A DNA stretch of 64,000 nt. Source: Geomonas azotofigens. Lineage in GTDB: Bacteria; Desulfobacterota; Desulfuromonadia; Geobacterales; Geobacteraceae. Position 1 is the first letter of the stretch. Every line of letters begins with the position of its first letter. The stretch covers positions 62,001-126,000 of the forward strand of contig NZ_JAHLME010000009.1 in assembly GCF_018919395.1 (NCBI RefSeq), read 5' to 3'. The translations under genes were made by a program, and so were the position numbers. The notes below the pieces were generated by a model. The model ran no database searches, was not told the origin of the DNA, and was given only the letters and a program-made list of their open reading frames with translations. Shown piece by piece: positions 59,277 through 64,000 of this stretch.

Positions 59277-60737
59277 ATGAAGATTTTGTTTGTTGCGTCA
59301 GAGGTCACTCCCTTCGCAAAGACCGGAGGCCTGGCGGATGTCGCCAGCGCGCTCCCGAAGACTCTGAAGACGCTTGGCCATGACGTGCGGATCATGATGC
59401 CCTTCTACTCGGTGGTAGAGCGGGGGGGGATGGCGGTCCGCAAGGGGCGCAAGAGCGCCTCGGTCATGGTTGACGGCGTCGAGAAGAAAGGTTTCCTGCG
59501 CCAGGCTTCGCTCGGGGAGATCCCGGTCTACCTCATTGAGAACAAGGAATATTTCGCCCGCGAGGAGCTCTACGGCACCCCCGGCGGCGATTATCCCGAC
59601 AACGCCCAGCGCTTTTCCTTCTTCTGTCGCTGCGTCCTGGAGCTCTTGAAGAAGATGGACTTCAGGCCGGACATCATCCACTGCCACGACTGGCAGACCG
59701 CGCTGATCCCCCATTACTTGAAGCACGAGCGCAAGAACGATCCCTTCTTCGCGAGGACCGGTGTCATCTTCACCATACACAACCTCGCCTACCAGGGGCT
59801 CTTCCCCAAGGAGGAGCTGCCGACCATGGGGCTCTCCAGGGAGTGCTTCACCATCGACGGCCTGGAATTCTACGGCAAGGTCAACCTCCTCAAGGGGGGC
59901 ATCCTCACCGCCGATATCGTGACCACCGTCTCCGAGGCGTACTGCCGCGAGATCCGGACCCCGGAGATGGGGTGCGGGCTGCACGGGGTGCTGCAGACCC
60001 GGAAGGACGACCTGGTCGGCATCCTCAACGGGCTCGACTACGAGGAGTGGAACCCGGCCATGGACCGGGAGATCATGAAGAACTACAGCCACGCCTCCCT
60101 CTCGGGCAAGATGGTCGACAAGATCGGGCTGCAGCGGCTCATGGGGCTCGCTAGCGCGCCGGAGATTCCGGTGTTCGGCATGGTCTCCCGCATGGTGGCC
60201 CAGAAAGGGTTCGACCTGATCACCGAGCTCCTGCCGCTGATCGCCAAGGCCCCGATGCAGCTGGTGCTGCTGGGCAACGGCGAGGAGCGCTACCTGAAGG
60301 CCTTCAATGACATCAAGGCCGCCGGTGCCCGCAACATCGCCTTCACCAGCGGCTTCGACCACTCGCTGGCGCCCAAGATCTACGCCGGCAGCGACCTGTT
60401 CCTGATGCCTTCCTTCTTCGAGCCCTGCGGGCTTGGACAGCTGATCGCCATGCGCTACGGCACGGTTCCGGTGGTGCGCAGGACCGGTGGGCTCGCCGAC
60501 AGTGTCTTCGACCCCCGCGACAACGACAAGGCCCCCAACGGGTTCGTCTTCGACGAGTACAGCGCGGAGGCGCTCTGGGAGGCCATGAACCGGGCACTTA
60601 CCGCCTACCAGGACAAGGCGTTCTGGAAGAAGCTGATGCGTCGCGGCATGAGCAGCGACTACTCCTGGCAGAATTCCGTGCACAAATACCTCGAACTGTA
60701 TCGCAAGGCCTTGCTGCGCAAGGGAGGGGAGGCGTAA
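59277..60737 (+). CDS. glgA: Glycogen synthase
   Basis: A 486-residue GT5 enzyme that extends alpha-1,4-glucan from ADP-glucose. The N-terminal K-T-G-G-L motif (FAKTGGLADVASALPKTL, about 15-32) binds ADP-glucose, HCHDWQTALIP is near residue 137, and SFFEPCGLGQLIAMRYGTVPVVRRTGGLADSVFD (about 380-413) is the C-terminal donor site. Length is normal. It lies after the GH57 gene; a small acidic ORF begins 3 bases after its stop. Confidence 0.95.
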   Translation: MKILFVASEVTPFAKTGGLADVASALPKTLKTLGHDVRIMMPFYSVVERGGMAVRKGRKSASVMVDGVEKKGFLRQASLGEIPVYLIENKEYFAREELYGTPGGDYPDNAQRFSFFCRCVLELLKKMDFRPDIIHCHDWQTALIPHYLKHERKNDPFFARTGVIFTIHNLAYQGLFPKEELPTMGLSRECFTIDGLEFYGKVNLLKGGILTADIVTTVSEAYCREIRTPEMGCGLHGVLQTRKDDLVGILNGLDYEEWNPAMDREIMKNYSHASLSGKMVDKIGLQRLMGLASAPEIPVFGMVSRMVAQKGFDLITELLPLIAKAPMQLVLLGNGEERYLKAFNDIKAAGARNIAFTSGFDHSLAPKIYAGSDLFLMPSFFEPCGLGQLIAMRYGTVPVVRRTGGLADSVFDPRDNDKAPNGFVFDEYSAEALWEAMNRALTAYQDKAFWKKLMRRGMSSDYSWQNSVHKYLELYRKALLRKGGEA

Positions 60738-60739
60738 CT

Positions 60740-60904
60740 GTGGAACACGAGGACCTCGATGAACTGGCCGGGGAGATCCGCAGGCTCATCGAAAGCAACA
60801 AGGAATTTCTCAAGCGCGTTGTCGAGGAGGACTACGACGACGAGGAAGAGGGTGACGGCGAGGAGGAAAACCCGGAGGAATCGGAGGATTTCGAGGAGCT
60901 GTAG
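60740..60904 (+). CDS. Small acidic protein downstream of glgA
   Basis: A 54-residue ORF starting at GTG 60740, with GGGAGGGG inside the end of glgA. It reads EHEDLDELAGEIRRLIESNKEFLKRVVEEDYDDEEEGDGEEENPEESEDFEEL: an amphipathic helix followed by an acidic tail, with 29 of 54 residues Asp or Glu. It is too short and acidic to be an enzyme. It could bind a basic partner. Cotranscription with glgA is likely, and a terminator follows 20 bases later. Function unknown. Confidence 0.6.
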   Translation: MEHEDLDELAGEIRRLIESNKEFLKRVVEEDYDDEEEGDGEEENPEESEDFEEL

Positions 60905-60924
60905 CTAAGGCCATGCGCGTGAAT

Positions 60925-60969
60925 AAAAAAAGGCGGCACCGAGAACGAATCTCGGGCGCCGCCTTTTTG
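60925..60969. terminator. Bidirectional terminator
   Basis: A long stem, AGGCGGC(ACC)GAGA / TCTCGGGCGCCGCCT, is flanked by A-run and T-run on opposite sides, so it can end transcription both of the glgA series and of the opposing lipoprotein gene. Confidence 0.88.
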
Positions 60970-61043
60970 TTTGTGGCTCTTGCGGAACCTGCCGCTGGTC
61001 CCCCCGCCCCTTGCGGGAGGGGGCTCGGGGGGGATTGCCGCTA

Positions 61044-62096
61044 CTACTTCACGGCAGGTTGTTCCGGGACAATGTCCACCGAGGTGATCGGTGCCGGCCC
61101 GGCAGGCGCCGCTGTCGCAGCGGTGGCCGGAGCGGGAGCTGCTGCCGCCGGTGCCGCGGCCTGGGGCGCCGCCGGTGTGACGGGTGCCGCTGGTGCCGCA
61201 GGTGCCGGCGATGCGGCGGGTGCAGCCGGCGGCGTGTAGTAGACCGGCGCGTTCGCCGGAGCGGGCGGCGTCTCCTTTTCCTTCTCCTTCGCGCCGAAAA
61301 GCGGCTGGTAGGTCTGCATGAGCGCCAGCATCTCGTCGAACTGCTTCACGTAGAGGGTGGAAACCTCGGGGCCGTTAGGGACGGAAGATGGCTCGCTCTT
61401 CGCGAACGCCGTGGTAACGCCGGCCACGGTCTTGAACTTCACGTCGACCTTGTCGGTGAGGTTTGCCGCCGCCTCGTCGAAGTCGGGGTACTGCAGCGAG
61501 AAGAACATCGGGTAGGACGGGGATTGGCGCCGGAAGTTCGGGTATTCCCAGATGGTGGTCCCCTCGCGGTCCAGCATCACGGCGGACATGGAAAGGTAGT
61601 TGTAGTCCGTCTCCAGGTAGGAAAACAAGTTGCTGGAATAGACCTTCGCCGGCTTGGTGAGGCCGCTTACCGTCACGAAAAGGACCGCGTCCAGACCGTT
61701 TTCGGTCATGAGCTGTTTCAGGTCGTCTTTCTTGAAGAAGTACTTGTTGTAGATGATGCCTGCGTCGTCGCGCTTTTCGCGGTTCCAGACCAGGGAGTTG
61801 AACAGCCGGTCGGGGTCCGCCGTCACGGGGCGCACCGCGTAGAAGATGCCGGTGCTCCTGATCCTCGCCACCAACTCCTTCTCGTTTTTGAAGTTGTAGC
61901 CGCGCACGATGGAGAGGATGGCCGGCTTCTCCGGGTGCTTGATGTCGCTCTCGGCGTCGGTGAAGAACGGCGCGACTCCGATGGTGCGCACCTTCTTCTC
62001 CAGGGTTTCCTGGGGAATGTTGTAGTAATTGTGGGCGCAGCCGAAAAGCGCGCCGGTCGCCACCATGAGCAGGGCAACTTTGAACAAGATCCTCAT
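61044..62096 (-). CDS. Lipoprotein with Ala/Pro-rich tail
   Basis: A 350-residue protein with a signal peptide ending in the lipobox LFGC (C20). Residues ~30-255 form a globular domain with no family I can name: VRTIGVAPFFTD, ILSIVRGYNF, DAVLFVTVSGLTKP and GTTIWEYPNF are notable. Residues ~265-340 are mostly Ala and Pro and resemble a periplasmic spacer. It may be an envelope lipoprotein involved in surface assembly. Function unknown. Confidence 0.72.
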   Translation of the reverse strand: MRILFKVALLMVATGALFGCAHNYYNIPQETLEKKVRTIGVAPFFTDAESDIKHPEKPAILSIVRGYNFKNEKELVARIRSTGIFYAVRPVTADPDRLFNSLVWNREKRDDAGIIYNKYFFKKDDLKQLMTENGLDAVLFVTVSGLTKPAKVYSSNLFSYLETDYNYLSMSAVMLDREGTTIWEYPNFRRQSPSYPMFFSLQYPDFDEAAANLTDKVDVKFKTVAGVTTAFAKSEPSSVPNGPEVSTLYVKQFDEMLALMQTYQPLFGAKEKEKETPPAPANAPVYYTPPAAPAASPAPAAPAAPVTPAAPQAAAPAAAAPAPATAATAAPAGPAPITSVDIVPEQPAVK

Positions 62097-62169
62097 CTGT
62101 TGACGCCTCCTGTAAAGGATTCTAACTCTCCGCCGTCTTATATCAGAAGCTTAGCCGGAGCGCTACAGC

Positions 62170-62967
62170 TTATTGCTCCCCTTCCAGCATAATGAAGCCC
62201 ACCTGCCTGCCGGTGTCCCCGTCGTCGCGGCGGTAGGAGAAAAAGAGCTCCTGGTTGCAGCTGACGCAGTGCTCGCTCATCTGGATCTGCTCCGCGGCGA
62301 TGCCGGCGTCCAGGAGCAGCTGGCGGTTGGCCTTGCCCAGGTCGAGCATCCACTTCCCTTCACCCTGCGCGGTGGCGCAGAGGTCCCAGGCCATGCCGGC
62401 CTGTTTGAAGGCGTCGCGGACCGGGGCGTCCACCTCGTAGCAGCAGGCGCCGATGTGGGGGCCGATCGCCGCGCGGATGTCCTTCTTGGCGCAGCCGAAC
62501 AGGTTCACCAGCGCCTCCACCCCCTTGGCGGCGATGTTGCCCGCGGTCCCCTGCCACCCCGCGTGCAGCGCGGCCACCACCTTCTGCACCGGGTCGTGCA
62601 GCAGGACCGGGACGCAGTCGGCGACGCAGACGGCGATCATGATGCCGGGCTGGTTGGTGACGATGCCGTCGCATTCGAGCTTCAAGAAGTGGGACAGTTC
62701 CTGGTTGGGCGCGTCGATCACCAGGAGGTCGGTGCCGTGCACCTGGCTCACGGTGAGGAAGCGGTCCAGCGTCGCGCCCAGGCTGCGGGCGAGCAGGCTG
62801 CGGTTCCCCTCCACGTTGTGCGAGGAGTCCAGCGTGTTGCTCCCCAGGTTCAGAGAGTTGTACGGGGGACGCGATACCCCTTCGTGGCGCGTGGTGAAGC
62901 CGGCGACGGCGCCTGCGGCGAGCCGCGGCTTCAGGTACTGGATTTTTCCTGCTTTCTGCATTTCCAT
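62170..62967 (-). CDS. Multicopper-like purine nucleoside phosphorylase / polyphenol oxidase family (PgeF/YfiH)
   Basis: A 265-residue YfiH-family protein. FTTRHEGVSRPPYNSLNLG at the N-terminus, QVHGTDLL, VADCVPVLLHDP and ALHAGWQGTAGNI are diagnostic. The His and Cys residues at these motifs bind Zn or Cu. Members have been reported both as peptidoglycan-editing factors and as nucleoside-processing enzymes. I start at ATG 62967, with AGAGGTG 6 bases upstream; GTG 62976 is possible. It sits 86 bases from rluD, on the same strand. Confidence 0.85.
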   Translation of the reverse strand: MEMQKAGKIQYLKPRLAAGAVAGFTTRHEGVSRPPYNSLNLGSNTLDSSHNVEGNRSLLARSLGATLDRFLTVSQVHGTDLLVIDAPNQELSHFLKLECDGIVTNQPGIMIAVCVADCVPVLLHDPVQKVVAALHAGWQGTAGNIAAKGVEALVNLFGCAKKDIRAAIGPHIGACCYEVDAPVRDAFKQAGMAWDLCATAQGEGKWMLDLGKANRQLLLDAGIAAEQIQMSEHCVSCNQELFFSYRRDDGDTGRQVGFIMLEGEQ

Positions 62968-63053
62968 GTATGACACCTCTTTATATGTATATGAGTAGCT
63001 GAGGGGCGCAGGTGCCGAGAGCTCAGAGGGGTGGTTTCCCTAGCCCCCAGTCC

Positions 63054-64000
63054 CTAGCCCCTGTTTTTCTCTTCCAGGTAAGCGATGATGCCGGCCATGT
63101 CCGGCGGCAGCTCCGTGTCGAACTCAAGATATTCCCCGGTGACCGGGTGGAGGAAGCCGAGGGTCTTCGCGTGCAGGGCCTGGCGCCCCATCGCCTTGAT
63201 CATCTGCTTGAGGACCGGATCCTTCAGCTGGGTCAGCCGGCTGCCGCCGCCGTAGACCTCGTCGGCCAGAAGCGGATGCCCCGCCTCGGAGAGATGCACC
63301 CTGATCTGGTGCGTACGCCCCGTCTCCAGCTTCAGGCGCACCAGCGTCACACCGGGGTAGCGTGCCTCGACGCGCCAGTGGGTGATGGCGTTCTTGCCAT
63401 GCCGGGCCTTGCCCGACATCTTCTTGCGCTCCACGGGATGGCGGCCGATGACGGATTCGATGCGACCCCTGTCCTCCTTGGGGCTGCCGTACACCAGCGC
63501 GAGGTAGATCCGCTTGATGCTGTGCACCTTGAACTGCTCGGCGAGCCCGTTGTGGGCCCGGTCGCTCTTGGCGATCACCAGTGTTCCGGAGGTGTCCTTG
63601 TCGATGCGGTGCACGATGCCGGGACGCAGTTCGCCGCCGATCCCCGAGAGATCCTTGCAGTGGGCCAAAAGCGCGTTCACGAGCGTCCCCTCGGGGTTGC
63701 CCGCTCCGGGATGGACCACCATCCCCGCTCCCTTGTTCACCACCACGACGTCGCCATCCTCGTAGAGCACCTCGAGCGGGATCTCTTCCGGTTGCGGTTG
63801 GGCGGGCGTCGGCGGCGGGATGGTCACGGTGACCGCCTCGCCCCCCTTCAGCTTCAGGGCGGGCTTTTGCGGCTGCCCGTTCACCGTGGCCTGGCCGGTT
63901 TCAATGAGCCTCAGGGCGGCGGAGCGGGTGAGTTCGGGGACGCTGCGGGAGATGAAACTGTCCAGCCGCTCGGGATCAGCGCCGTAAGGGAAGGTAAGTT
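63054..64000 (-). CDS. rluD: 23S rRNA pseudouridine synthase RluD (N-terminus outside window)
   Basis: The frame remains open to the window edge. The visible ~315 residues contain the end of an S4 RNA-binding domain (LTRSAALRLIETGQATVNG) and a complete RluA-type catalytic domain: IVHRIDKDTSGTLVIAKSD holds the catalytic Asp, then GRTHQIRVHLSEAGHPLLADEVYG. RluD converts uridines in helix 69 of 23S rRNA. A start at the internal GTG near 63884 would lose the S4 domain and is rejected. Confidence 0.9.
   Translation of the reverse strand, partial: LTFPYGADPERLDSFISRSVPELTRSAALRLIETGQATVNGQPQKPALKLKGGEAVTVTIPPPTPAQPQPEEIPLEVLYEDGDVVVVNKGAGMVVHPGAGNPEGTLVNALLAHCKDLSGIGGELRPGIVHRIDKDTSGTLVIAKSDRAHNGLAEQFKVHSIKRIYLALVYGSPKEDRGRIESVIGRHPVERKKMSGKARHGKNAITHWRVEARYPGVTLVRLKLETGRTHQIRVHLSEAGHPLLADEVYGGGSRLTQLKDPVLKQMIKAMGRQALHAKTLGFLHPVTGEYLEFDTELPPDMAGIIAYLEEKNRG

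Noticed and set aside
63054-63884. Complete short RluA-type gene starting at GTG 63884
   Set aside because: Codons upstream continue an S4 domain to the window edge, so the gene is cut by the window rather than short.

Overview
The window reads as a chromosomal segment of a Geobacter-like member of the Desulfuromonadota. This is inferred from gene content and order (a DUF3343/YedF selenium pair, ffh-rpsP-khpA-rimM-trmD-rplS-rnhB-yraN, a split NAD synthetase, the manC/manB fusion with a GH57 glucanase and glgA), from the high G+C of the housekeeping part, and from the many short palindromic repeats between genes. No rRNA, tRNA, CRISPR array, transposase or prophage gene was seen.

Region 1 (1-26,119) is a surface-polysaccharide locus, almost entirely on the + strand, with genes overlapping by 1-20 bases. 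After the tail of a glycosyltransferase and a small repeat-bounded element comes a winged-helix regulator. Then follows a nearly complete nonulosonic-acid (legionaminate-type) pathway: a PseG-like hydrolase, LegB, LegC, LegG, LegI, LegH, PtmE, a PtmF-like oxidoreductase, LegF, two acyltransferases and a PtmA-like SDR. Next come a candidate nonulosonate transferase and a Wzx flippase. At about 16,060 the base composition shifts to high G+C. A second module begins there: four glycosyltransferases, a polysaccharide deacetylase, a DegT-like PLP enzyme, a FemAB/BioF2-like acyltransferase and a YfhO-type membrane protein. The likely output is an acylated, legionaminate-containing glycan (O-antigen, capsule or flagellin sugar).

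Region 2 (26,120-42,008) is housekeeping: a TrmN6-like methyltransferase, a DUF721/DciA-like protein, the selenium pair, the SRP/ribosome/tRNA-modification operon, NAD synthetase, rsmI, a CsaA-like protein, threonine aldolase and pgi. It is punctuated by repeats.

Region 3 (42,406-64,000) holds an orphan Fis-type HTH protein, a polyprenyl diphosphate synthase, and a sigma-54 response regulator overlapping a TlpA/CcdA thiol-redox pair. It continues with lptF/lptG, a Crp/Fnr regulator, a histidine kinase and receiver pair, the manC-manB-like fusion, GH57, glgA, a proline/alanine-tailed lipoprotein, pgeF and rluD (cut by the window edge).

The most unusual structure is the relation between two GxxExxY (PD-(D/E)XK-like) genes and two sequence-unrelated families of about 100-130 bp palindromic repeats. 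One gene (922-1290) sits inside a perfect 28-bp inverted-repeat pair (502-529 and 1323-1350). The same arms also occur, without a gene, as about 125-bp hairpin elements at 29.4, 34.05 and 37.75 kb. The second gene (26,334-26,714) is bracketed by two copies of the other palindrome family, which also recurs alone at 27.6 and 40.3 kb. This looks like an autonomous/non-autonomous (MITE-like) arrangement built around a nuclease-fold protein rather than a transposase. Function and mobility are inference.
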